Shown here piece after piece: positions 34,276-44,918 of a DNA stretch of 64,000 nt. Position numbers and translations under genes: made by a program. Source of the stretch: Owenia fusiformis (taxonomy: Eukaryota; Annelida; Polychaeta; Sabellida; Oweniidae); the NCBI GenBank assembly GCA_903813345.2, contig CAIIXF020000009.1, positions 14,954,347 to 15,018,346 of the forward strand. The letters are read 5' to 3'. The first letter of the stretch is position 1. The number at the start of each line of letters is the position of its first letter. The notes under the pieces are model-generated. The model was not told the DNA's origin, searched no databases, and worked only from the letters and a program-made list of their open reading frames with translations.

Positions 34276-35382
34276 CACGCCCGGTGATCGTATAAAATGG
34301 ATGGAGGGGGATTAGCTGATTTCTGCAATGAAAACTCGACAATTTGGAAGATTTATATTTTCAAGAGAAAATTTACAAATGAATTGCCAAATGAATAGGC
34401 GCAGTGCATGGCAAAATATGTTAGGTCATCTAGTATTTTTTTTGAATTGATACCCTTCTAAGATATGAGATCTATTAAAAAAGGCGCATCATCACCAAAG
34501 TTCAAAAGTCAATATTTTTGCTATAAATCGGGCAACAATGGTCTACACGACCTGTAATAAATAGGTATAAGGGACGTTATTAACCCATTTTTCAATCTCC
34601 AGTGATATAATATCCAGTTTCTTACTGGGTACTGAGTTTAGTTTTTTCAAATAGAGAAGTTCTTGTGAATTTGTTCCATCGTAAAGACATATAAATCCCT
34701 CCCCCTCCATCCACTCCCCCTCCATCCAATATTTATTTATTTCGATTTATAACGCATTGAAACTAACTTAAAAAGGGAGCAATGTCATTAGTAGGGAGTT
34801 TAAGATTAGCGTAAATAACCCATTTACCTATGCCTATACGTAGTTTGTTATTACACTAAGCGGTATTTTACCTAAGTTACAGGGTTTACGATACGTAATT
34901 ATATACATAAGCCATCGCAAGGTTTTCATTCTATAATTAGGATGTCATTTTTAACATAAATTGTAGCATACGGTTTCGTAGCTTTTTACGTTAATCTTAA
35001 ACTCATTTTGCAATACGCATTACCTATACGCATCCGTAACAAACATACGAATAGGGATAGGTACACGTATATTTTTACGCTAATCTTAACCTCCCTAGTA
35101 TTGTGATAATAACGTCCCTTCATGCCCTTATACCTATTTATTACAGGTCGTGTAGACCATTGTTGCCCGATTTAGAGCAAATACATTGACTTTTGCACGT
35201 TGGTGATGATGCACCTTTTTTTAATAGATCTCATATCTAAGAAGGGTATCAGTTAAAAAAAAATACTGGATGACCTAACATATTTTGCCATGTACTGCGC
35301 CTATTCATTTGGCAATTAACTTGTAAATTTTCTCTTGAAAAAATAAATCTTCCAAATCTGTTGAGTTTTCTTGCAGAAATCG
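34276..35382. mobile_element. CAC-ended foldback, copy D', right terminus lost
   Basis: The left end CACGCCCGGTGATCGTA and the roughly 300-bp arms match the intact copy at 36540-37559. Pairing ends at GCAGAAATCG (35382), so the last terminal bases are missing and no TSD can be read. Confidence 0.7.
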
Positions 35383-35398
35383 TTCATACACCAACCAA

Positions 35399-35720
35399 TT
35401 TAGTGTCCGAAAGCCATACCAAATGCCCAAATATGAGACCAATGCCATACCAAATGTCTAAATACAGGACCAATGCCATACCAATGCTATGACTAGTCCA
35501 AGTTAGGATATTTCTCGGGAAAAAAAGCTAATATTCAATCTGAAGAAGGTCCCAAGAAGAAGGTGATCTTTGGAAAACGTTCCAAAACAACCTCAAATTT
35601 AAGGAAATGTGTAAATACTACACCAATGCCATACCACAAGTGTGAGATAACATATTTTTCATGACCATTCTCATACCAGAATATGGAAAAATCTGACCAT
35701 TGCCATACCTCAAAAGTCAT
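35399..35720. repeat. 'CAATGCCATACCAAATG' irregular tandem
   Basis: ACCAATGCCATACCA recurs at about 30-40 bp spacing, then more loosely up to 35720. No coding is seen. Confidence 0.5.
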
Positions 35721-35796
35721 AATGTGGGGGCATTCTCATACCAGATCCTAAATTTTGGGTCCATTACCATGCCAAATGTCAAAAAAGGTACCCCAT

Positions 35797-36010
35797 CATG
35801 GGCGTGGCGCTATATTTCTAAGTAGTACGCCACCACGGGAACAATAGTTGAGCGAAGCAAAAATCGAGCGTTAAGGGGGGGGGGGTTTGGGGGTTCTCCC
35901 CCAGGAAAATTTTGAAATTTGGCTGTATTTAGGGCGAATTTGCAACCATGCATCTGGTACGCCAGCTGGTACCCAGCGTACCAGTCGCTACGCCTATGCC
36001 CATGTGCGCC
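35797..36010. mobile_element. MITE with GGCGTAGCG-type ends
   Basis: The element starts near GGGCGTGGCGCTATATTTC and ends near CAGTCGCTACGCCTATG. A reverse copy lies at 37660-37840 (GGCGTAGCGCCCGGTACGC ... ATATAGCGCTACGCC), sharing the GTTGAGCGAAGC and TTTTGAAATTTGG blocks. The TSD is not clear. Confidence 0.6.
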
Positions 36011-36249
36011 GAGGATCCCCGTCAAGGTTTATGCACATGGTCATGGCAGCTAGGATCCTCGCGAAACATTGTCGCTAATAACATGGTGACGGCACAACCG
36101 GGTTGTGCCAGGCATAAGTCTTGCAATAGATAGCATGTGATCTAGGCCCTATACAATACATTACTATCTGAAATATACAAAAGTTAGGTTTTGTACAATA
36201 TGTTTCTATTTTTCATATACTGTTGCAATGTGGTCCGTTGATTGTTTAA

Positions 36250-36501
36250 GGTACAGCTGGAAAGTAACATTTTGGTAAAAATAAATTATTCTTTGAGCCT
36301 ACTACAAAACGATCTGGCCAATATCTGTGACAGGAACTACCATTGACCTGTTTCCAGGTTTACTAAAAATAGACAATGTAATGATCCTTTCCTGAAAAAA
36401 GCAAGGAAATACACACAGGACTTCATACTTAATTTTGTACCAGAAAATAACATGTGCAGGTACAGCAATTTTTTACCAAAATGTTACTTTCCAGCTGAAC
36501 C
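36250..36501. mobile_element. 252-bp MITE with TTAA duplication
   Basis: GGTACAGCTGGAAAGTAACA faces TGTTACTTTCCAGCTGAACC, and TTAA flanks both sides (36246-36249 and 36502-36505). TTAA targeting points to piggyBac or Kolobok. A related, heavily interrupted copy begins at about 54273. Confidence 0.75.
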
Positions 36502-36539
36502 TTAAATTCAAAGTTCTCGTAATTTTTAGAGTCCATTTC

Positions 36540-37559
36540 CACACCTGGTGATCGTAAAAAATGGATGGAGGGGGGGATTAGGCGATTTCTGCAAGAAAAC
36601 TCAACAAATTTGGAAGATTTATTTTTTCAAGAGAAAATTTACAACTGAATTGCCAAATGAATAGGCGCAGTGCATGGCAAAATGTGTTAGGTCATCTAGG
36701 TTTTTTTTTGAACTGATACCCTTCTAAGATATGAGATCTATTAAAAAAGGCGCATCATCACCAACGTGCAAAAGTCAATGGTTTTGCTATAAATCGGGCA
36801 ACAATGGTCTTCCAGACCTGTAATAAATAGGTATAAGGGACATTATTATCACAATACTAATGACATTGCTCACTTTTTAGTTAGTTTCCATGCATTATAC
36901 AAAAAATAATCGAAATAAATTGATAGTGGATGGAGGGGGGGATTGGATTGAGGGGGGATCACGTGTATGTAAGACATGATAAGATATGCTGATGAATTTA
37001 TTCTTATGACTCCAAATTTTCCCATTTTTCATTCTCCAGAGATATAATATCCAGTTTCTTACTGGGGTACTGAGTTTAGTTTTTTCAAATACACGAGTTC
37101 TTGTGAATTTGTTCCATCGTAAAGAGATAAAGTCATATTAATCCCCCCTCCATCTGCTCCCCCCTCCATCCAAAATTAATTAATTTCGATTATTTTTTGT
37201 ATAACGCATGGAAATTAAATTTAAAAAGTGAGCAATGTCATTAGTATTGTGATAATAACGTCCCTTATACCTATTTATTACAGGTTGTGTAGACCATTGT
37301 TGCCCGATTTATAGCAAAAACATTGACTTTTGCACGTTGGTGATGATGCACCTTTTTTAATAGATCTCATATCTTTAAAGGGTATCAGTTCAAAAAAATA
37401 CTAGATTACCTAACATGTTTTGCCATGCACTGCGCCTATTCATTTGACAATTCAGTTGTAAATTTTCTCTTGAAAAAATAAATCTTCCAAATTTGTTGAG
37501 TTTTCTTGCAGAAATCGGCTAATCCCCCCTCCATCTATTTTGTACGATCACCGGGCGTG
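36540..37559. mobile_element. CAC-ended foldback, copy D, 5-bp TSD ATTTC
   Basis: The ends CACACCTGGTGATCGTA and TACGATCACCGGGCGTG are complementary apart from two bases. The arms extend about 300 bp. ATTTC flanks both sides (36535-36539 and 37560-37564). The uninterrupted target (AGAGTCCATTTCACT) is the terminus of another repeat seen at 58644 and 59580. No coding. Confidence 0.82.
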
Positions 37560-37659
37560 ATTTCACTGTTTAACTGCGTCAGTAAAAGCTAAAAAATAAG
37601 AAATCAAAATATCATTTTGCAATAATATATGGAAAAATATATTCCTATTGTACATATAG

Positions 37660-37840
37660 GCGTAGCGCCCGGTACGCTGGGCACGCACAGGCGTACCAGA
37701 TTGTTGCAAATTCGCTCTAAATACAACCAAATTTCAAAATTTTCGTGGGGGAGAACCCCCCAGACCCCCCTAAACGCTTGTCTTTTGCTTCGCTCAACTA
37801 TTCGAGGTGGCGTACAACTTAGAAATATAGCGCTACGCCG
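37660..37840. mobile_element. MITE, reverse copy of 35797-36010
   Basis: GGCGTAGCGCCCGGTACGC to TATAGCGCTACGCC, with the same interior blocks in opposite orientation. No TSD is recognised. Confidence 0.6.
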
Positions 37841-38767
37841 ATGACATGAATGACATTTGTATATCTTGGATTGCTTCTAGTTTGGCTTATAAAGTGTGTG
37901 GCCTCTTATATTTGGATGCTTCTCTGCCATGTTATTTTCAAAAAGATTAAGGTGACTGTTAACTTAATCGATTTTCAGAAAAAATTGAAAATTTCACAAT
38001 CTTGAAATTTTCAAACTCTTCCTGAGAAGTCGTTTTTATTATTTCACATATGCTTGTGCACTGTAATCATTACTAAGACATCAAAGAACAACAAAAAACT
38101 TTAGTTTGAGAAAAAAGTGCCGTTTAAAGAATTTGAGAAGATTTTTTTCTAGGAGTAGCCCGTGAAAAACCGCTGATTCAAAATATCTGAACATTTCAGA
38201 AAATATACTTCAAACATATATCAAAAACGAAGGAGCAACGGAAATTTGAAAAATTACCCGATAAAAAAATTGGGATCAAAATAAGGAAAAAAGTACACTT
38301 CTCAAATTGTTTTTTTCTATTTTTTTAAATTTGTATGAGAGATTTCAAAATTCTAAAGCTCCTTTCATTTTGGGCTATATTAAAGGGATGTTTCAGAGAA
38401 ATTAGAAAAAAAATGTTCAAGGACCTTTGCCGTGCTACTCTTTTTGTCAATTTTTCTGTCACATTTTCAGAGGACTCAAATTCCCATTCCAAAATGTTTA
38501 CTGTTTCTATTTGCATTACCACAGTGAGCCTGGTTATATAAATGATAAGTGGAACTAAAAAATTGAGAGAAAATCCAACCAAAAGACAGTTAATTTTGAT
38601 GGTCAGATTATACTCAAATGCCATGTGCTTCCTGGTTTCGGCCATCTTGGATTTTTTGATTAAGTTAGAAGTTACCTTAACATGGCTGAAATTCTTCAAA
38701 TACAAGACGGCACAGGCTTATTGCACAAAAAACTAAAAAATCTGAAATATACAAATGTCATTCATGT

Positions 38768-39042
38768 GGGGTCAACCCAGTTGTCCGAAACCGAGTTGTC
38801 CGAAACCCAATTCTCCGAAACCCAGTTGTCCGAAACCCAGTTCTCCGAAAATTAGGGGATCTTATAAAAAAAACAATTTCTTAAAACAAATCTTGTCGCA
38901 AGTTAAAAATGACATAAATTTTTGTCCCTAAATCTTGACACTGATGTAAATATGCTAAGTCAAGACGTTAATTAGCCCACGAAAGTTCATGGGTACAACT
39001 GGGTTTCGGACAACTGGGTTTCGGAGAACTGGGGTGTACCCC
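38768..39042. mobile_element. 275-bp element with iteron ends and 8-bp TSD
   Basis: Arrays of CCGAAACCCAGTTGT at the left and its complement at the right bound about 140 bp of unique sequence. ATTCATGT lies on both sides (38760-38767 and 39043-39050). The empty site, with the octamer once, is readable on the other strand near 59300. The terminal bases are GGGG...CCCC. The superfamily is unknown. Confidence 0.8.
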
Positions 39043-39437
39043 ATTCATGTACATTATGAATATACTTTTCAATATATTATTGCACAATGGTCTCCCAATT
39101 TCTTATTTTTGCCGTTCTTCTACTGACGCAATGAAGCAGTGAAATGGACTTAGGCTAACAATTTCAGAATTTGTCAAGCTTTAGAATTTGGCAGTCTTCT
39201 ATGTAGTCTCTTCGATCCTTAGATACTACTCACGAAAGTATTAATCCATCTTTTCAGCATAACTGTAGTAATTGTCCATTTTGTGGGATATTTTTAAGAT
39301 TTTTCCGAAATATTTTCAAAATCCCCGAAGCAATTATGCTACCAAACATTTGATTGACGCAATTTGAAGTAGGTCGATTGTATTGACCAATGAAATTCAA
39401 TCTCCCATTCTGTTCTGTGTGTCAACTTCCGTCAAAA

Positions 39438-39536
39438 ATGTCAGAAGAGGTTTGTAAGTTCGCCTATGACGGCCAATTAGGCATATTAAAACATAAAACA
39501 GAAGCTAACAGCGGTCTTCTCACTGAAAAAGATAAG
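39438..39536 (+). CDS. probable first coding exon of a gankyrin (PSMD10)-like ankyrin protein
   Basis: The 33 codons read MSEEVCKFAYDGQLGILKHK and then TEANSGLLTEKDK, ending at AAG|GTACAT, a usable splice donor in phase 0. The pattern VCxxAYxGxLxxLK followed by L..KD matches the N-terminal ankyrin helix pair of PSMD10, a proteasome regulatory-particle assembly chaperone. In that family the next residues would be the first full ankyrin repeat. An in-frame ATG 48 bases upstream (39390) is less likely because it overlaps a CCAAT box (39386-39390). No later exon was found in the window, so the intron would exceed 24 kb and hold the repeats described below. The assignment rests on one short exon. 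Confidence 0.5.
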
Positions 39537-39983
39537 GTACATGTATACTGTAATGATCCTGGCATCATTACTTTGTACTTTTATTTGTACATTCATTTTA
39601 TTTTATATTGAGTTTGTGCATTAGCTCTATCTGAGACCCTATCTGTTGCAAGACTAACACCTGGCGTAACCGTCACCATGTTATTCAGCGTTTTTAAGTA
39701 GCGCAAGGATCCTGTCATGACCGTGGTAATGTTATCATGAAAGCCTGGTATAACCGCGACAATGCTGTATTAAATCGCAATGCCTGCCATGACCGTGACA
39801 ATATAATATAGTTCTGCAAGGCTTGGCATGACCGTGACAATGTAGCATAGTACTGCAAGGATTGGCATGACCGTGACAATGTAATATAGTATTGCAAGTT
39901 CAGGTATGAGAGTGGTAATGTAGAAATTTACGATTAGGACTGCTATAACCGTGACAATGTGAATTGCAAAGCCTGGCATAAGC

Positions 39984-40853
39984 TAACCAAACCCGTCTGG
40001 CCCAGTTATCTACTCCTGAGTCGTAGATCTGGGCCAGACTCGATCCAATGCAAAAAATGGGGTATGTACTCCGGAAAAACACACTGGTTTTTCAATGTAT
40101 AATACGTGCTGATAAATGAATAAACATCATAAAAATCACTTACGTGTTTGTTCCTTGTATCAAACTTTGTATTTATATTAGGTTTCCATCGCTGGATGAC
40201 GGCTAATAAATAAGAACGAAACGTCTAAACGCAGCAAAAAGAAAAATTCTTCTGCAATCTGTTCGTGATCTCGTAGAACATCAAGAAGTCTCGGCTGCTT
40301 ATTTCGTTCAGTACTACATTCCGTCCGTTCAACAAATTGAAAAATCGTATTTAATGTCCACCATATTTCTTTCCAGTTTAAATACAACACAGACACGTCT
40401 GTTTTATAAAGTAATCTACGTTTTGATAACAAATCTGCTGAACAAATCGTAATATTTGGAATGTATTGATTCCCGGGAAATGTATTTTCGTTCCATGAAA
40501 GTTTAAAAATTATCGCGTCACACTCGTGTTACGTCACATCACGTGACTTTATTCGGTGCGGAGAACTGACGAAATATTGACGAAATGTTGTGCCCATTTC
40601 AACATCAATATAACAAACAAAACACCACATTTACGCGTAAGTTATGTTCTCTTTATTTCAAATAAATACTTGGGTTTACATGGTACCCGATGTTTTGGTT
40701 GGATGGCTAATAGGGAATGAATTATAAGTGATGATTCAGCAGTGTGTTTTTTCCGGAGTAAATACCCCCTTTTTTGCATTGGACCTAGTCTGGCCCTAGA
40801 TCTACGACAATTCAGAATCGGGAGTAGATTACTGGGCCAGACGGGTTTGGTTA
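39984..40853. mobile_element. 870-bp Mutator-like MITE, 9-bp TSD
   Basis: The ends TAACCAAACCCGTCTGGCCC and its complement define arms of about 100 bp. GGCATAAGC flanks both sides exactly (39975-39983 and 40854-40862). A perfect 9-bp TSD with long TIRs is the Mutator-like signature. No transposase. The target is a unit of the 39-bp satellite. Confidence 0.88.
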
Positions 40854-40985
40854 GGCATAAGCGTGCCAATGTAATATAGTATTGCAAGGCCTGGCATGCC
40901 CGTGACAATGTAATATAGTATCGCAAGGCTTGGTATGACCACCGTGGCAATGTGATATAGTATTCCAAGTTCGGGTATGAGAGTG

Positions 40986-41472
40986 TTACTTCAGTCCAAA
41001 GCCTTCTCTATATTCCGGCTTTGAGTAGAAGATTGAGCTGCCTTGCTATGAATATTGTAAACCATTGTGTTACACGCACAGTAAATATGGCATAATAATA
41101 TGAAATATACCTTTATGTATACGATTTGAAGAACATCAGCTCACATCCCCGTCTGAATCTATTGTTATATTTGATTTCTTTAAGCGAGAATAATTTCAAA
41201 GTTTCCTCCATTTTATTCACGTCCAGAACCGGAAGCCATTTTTAGCTACAGCGAGAAAATGTCACCATGTGTCAAACTCCGAAATGAAATTTTGAAATAT
41301 CTAAATCCAGACAAGCAACGCTTCATCCTAAATATAATTAATATTCTTAAAAATATTTATAAAATTTATAAAAAATGAGTACTAAGTGCGTGTAGGTGCG
41401 TGTAGCACCTTTTCTAGAGTTCATACGAAATCAATGAAGTTACGTCTAGCTGTAAGCTAGAGACTCCAGTAA
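40986..41472. mobile_element. 487-bp 'TTACT..AGTC' element, 8-bp TSD
   Basis: The left end is TTACTTCAGTCCAAAGCC. The right end is the complement of TTACTGGAGTCTCTAGC. TGAGAGTG flanks both sides (40978-40985 and 41473-41480). The 8-bp TSD fits hAT or P-type elements. A larger relative is at 42600-44011. Confidence 0.82.
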
Positions 41473-42248
41473 TGAGAGTGGTAATGTAGAAATGTATGAT
41501 TGCTATAAGTGACCGTGACCATGTGTATTTGAAAACCTGGCATGACCGTGACAATGTTTTATGGGATCGTTAAGCCTGGTATGACCGTGACAATGTAATA
41601 TAGTATTGCAAGGCCAGGTATGAGGGTGGTAATGTAGAAATTTAGGCTTAGTCCTACTATGACCGTTATAATGTATTGCAATGACTAGTAAATATGTATG
41701 ACATTCATGCCAGGAATATCCTTAACAATTTTAAGTGATCGTCATTACAATTTAACAGTTGAACACTATGATCATGGTGTTTAACTACCTTAATCATGTC
41801 AAAATCAAACTTACACATTAATGTTCAGATTCGCTTATAAACCACAATAAAGGCTACGGTCGCGCCAGGCTTCCACGATAACACTTCCAGGGTCATGACA
41901 GGCCTTAAAATATAATACAGCATTGTCACGGTTATACCAGCCTGTCACGGTTATACCAGGCTTACACGATAACACTACCACGGTCATGACAGGATCCTTG
42001 CGCTACTTAAAAACACTGATTAACATGGCGACGGTTGTGGCAGGCGTAAGTCTTGCAATAGATAGCATGTGCATTATCTTTATCTTAGATACTTGTTTCA
42101 AATGTTATTTTGTTTATAATGTGATTTTACAAGGACCATCAGTCCTAAAAGTGTTTTAAAGCAGAGAAAAAAGCTTAGCCAATGAGAGTCAAGTTAGGGG
42201 GATAAGTATTTAATGTATTGACCAATGGTGTTGGCTCTAGAGTCAATA

Positions 42249-44611
42249 CACGGTGCCCATGTCAAGCTGCGCGCCTACTTAGGCGCGCAGTTTGTTTCGA
42301 TCACAAACTGCGTGCCTAAGAACATTGCATCATTTAAGTTGGAGTCTGTATTTTGAAACGTAATTTAAAGACATTTATCCTGCATTGTTTTCTTGTTCAA
42401 TGCGTTCATTCTGTGGCGAATATACGAATCTTGCAAATACTAGCAAAAACTATGTGCAAATGAATCTAAGTTTTAAAACATAAGCAGATTAATGGCATTT
42501 TCGTCACTGATTTAACGGGAATTTATGCGTAAATCGATCTAGCACTTTAAACATAAATGACAAATACTTTAGACTCGTTTTATATTTAATTCCTTACACT
42601 TACCTTCTTCTAAGGCCACTCAGTGTTCGCGCTAGCCATTAAAATTTCTGAGTCCCAGGGACGCAATCCATTTGAAAAATTTGAGTCCCCATCTAATTTT
42701 TTTGCGTCCCTCTTATTTCTTCACAAAGTTCAAGAAAATATTGTGAAAGTGAAAATAAAGTGGGCGATAATAGAGTGCTTACACTAAAATGGGATAAAAA
42801 TGACATATATTGTAATTTGATGCATCCTCCCGATAAATATCTATCACTTGGTCCTTTGCACACAATTTTTAAGTAATGTTATACCAAAATAGTCCGAAAT
42901 GAATAAAGAAAATGCTCAAATTAAGAGTTTTGTTTTCACAATCTACAAACTTGCGATCTTGAAGGTCATGTCAAGGTCGTGAACTTTTGCTTCTTTTTAT
43001 TAACATTTCTCCTTATTCTGAAGACTTTTAGATGAAAAACCTCGATCTATCATTAAACAATTATCTTGATGTATAACATTAGATCGATATATAATGGTTT
43101 CTAGTGGAAATAATAAAAATAATCGTGAAAAACAATCGTTTCAATTTGTGGGGAACCACAGGGGATTTCTGCAATATTGTATGTTTTGATCTTCCATTTC
43201 GATTGCGGCATTTTCCGGAATATATCGGAACCAATCAAAATCCATGTCTCATACTGGAAACTCTGTTAATCTTCGGTAGTCATGATAGCCAATCAGATTT
43301 ATCGATGTAAATATACCTGGATCATTGCTCGCCATATATCAAGGTAGTGAGTTTGAAAATCTTGATGAAAATCATGTTTCACCGCTACTGTGCTGCAGTA
43401 AAAGTTATCTTGAAGCAGTTTATAATTTTTGCGTCCTAGGGACGTAAGTTGATTTTGATTTTTACGTCCAACCTTCTGAAATTTCCGTAAAAATGGCAAA
43501 AAACACTGCCACTGTGTCGTGGCCTTCCAGTACAGATATATTCCCGCATGAACAACTGGTCATGTCGTAATCATAAAATTTGAAATCATATGTCCGCCAT
43601 TTTTCCACATCACAATTTGAATTGCGAGTTTTGGTCTTATTACCTCACCAAAAATTCCAAAACACACATAAAGTGATCAGTGTATTAGTTCACATCTTCT
43701 GGATCGCTAACTTAGAATTTACAGCCATGCAGTTACTAACGTCAGACGTTAACGACATTTCGTCCAGTTTTCGAACATCGCCATTTTTCTTGGAGCCATT
43801 TTGTTTTAATTTTAGACGAAATCCTGATGAAATCATGTCATATCTCATCAAGGAGCCGAGCTGGGTCCGGTTTGATTAATGATTTATTTTTCTAGCGATT
43901 TTTAAAATATTCAATAAATTTATGACACGGCGGCCATCTTTTTTCAAATGGAGCTCACAGTATTCCAGATGAAAACCCCTCTAGCCAAGTATTGGCTAGA
44001 GACTCGAGTAACCTTACACATTTATCATGTATAATTCAAAATATTTCGAGATAAAACAGATAATCAGGAGATTAAAAAGAAATAAATCACAAACTGCGCG
44101 CCTATTTTAGCCAGAAATTACAAACTGTGCGCATACACTATTAAAACTACATATTATCATTGGAATTTCTACAGAGGCACGTGTAGGTGTTTTTCATGTA
44201 GCTTTGGAAATTTTGCTTTATCGTCAGATTTTATGAGATTTTCATATTGAAAGTCAAAATGTATAATAGAAGTGACAATTAAGTTGGGAACGAAAAAACT
44301 TTTATTTTTAGATCACCATCTTGGTGGATGGACTCTCATAGTGTTTCAATTATGGGGTTCTACTATTAGACACATATGTGCCTTGTATGGGGCTTATGTT
44401 TTCTAATAATACAAAACAAGCTTGGATAGGCAAGCAGTTTGGAAATATTAGGAACGCAGTTTGGGAAATACATGTGAATATAGGCGCGCAGTTTGACAAG
44501 AAAAATGTTTAAATCACGTTTATGGCGTATTATCGTTTTGAACACAAACGCAGTTTGTCAGAGTTTCAAACTGCGTGCCTAGTAGGCACGCTGCTTGACA
44601 TGGGCATCGTG
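42249..44611. mobile_element. CAC-ended transposon copy B, 5-bp TSD CAATA
   Basis: This is a reverse-oriented copy of 13291-14630 over its whole length, with ends CACGGTGCCCATGTCAAGC and the complement of CACGATGCCCATGTCAAGC. CAATA flanks both sides (42244-42248 and 44612-44616). It is longer than copy A because of the insertion at 42600-44011. Confidence 0.88.
42600..44011. mobile_element. 1412-bp 'TTAC..AGTC' element inside copy B, 8-bp TSD
   Basis: CCTTACAC flanks both sides (42592-42599 and 44012-44019). Copy A shows the empty site (complement of GCGTAAGG near 14281). The ends TTACCTTCTTCTAAGGCC and the complement of TTACTCGAGTCTCTAGCC resemble the 40986-41472 element. The GTCCCAGGGACGCAATCC / GCGTCCTAGGGACG blocks face each other inside. 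No coding. Confidence 0.8.
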
Positions 44612-44918
44612 CAATACGTCCAAATCCAAACAGGGGGGTAAACACGAACGGGTTCCAAATAATGGCAAGCAGATTATTGAATTGAATAATAGTACCTCTA
44701 CTACCTCTACATAATATTTATAGCCTGAAAGATACAATATAATGATGTATACCAACAATCTTACAATAAAATAATCAATTATGATGATTTACAGTGGCGT
44801 AGCCAGGATTTGGTGACCAGGGGTTCTATTTTTTATGTAATCCACAAATCCCCCCCCCCCTTCATCGGTGTACCTCACATAAAAGCATTTTTGTATTTGT
44901 CATACATGCAATTTGCAC

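Larger units (their letters stand above)
39639..42065. mobile_element. 2.4-kb inverted-repeat element carrying a 39-bp satellite
   Basis: The ends CTATCTGTTGCAAGAC and GTCTTGCAATAGATAG pair, and the arms continue for about 130 bp (39639-39770 with 41925-42065). The inside holds 39-bp units (CATGACCGTGACAATGTAAT and variants) at 39780-39970, 40855-40975 and 41520-41640. Two later elements are inserted (39984-40853 and 40986-41472). A solo end lies near 36100. Confidence 0.75.

Noticed and set aside
34276-37559. One 3.3-kb CAC-ended element spanning both foldback copies
   Set aside because: The outer flanks GCAGT and ATTTC differ, while 36540-37559 alone has an exact ATTTC pair. Two separate copies explain the data better.
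40178-40432. 84-codon minus-strand frame inside the Mutator-like MITE
   Set aside because: No transposase motif, lies in a non-autonomous element, and its length is near chance for the composition.
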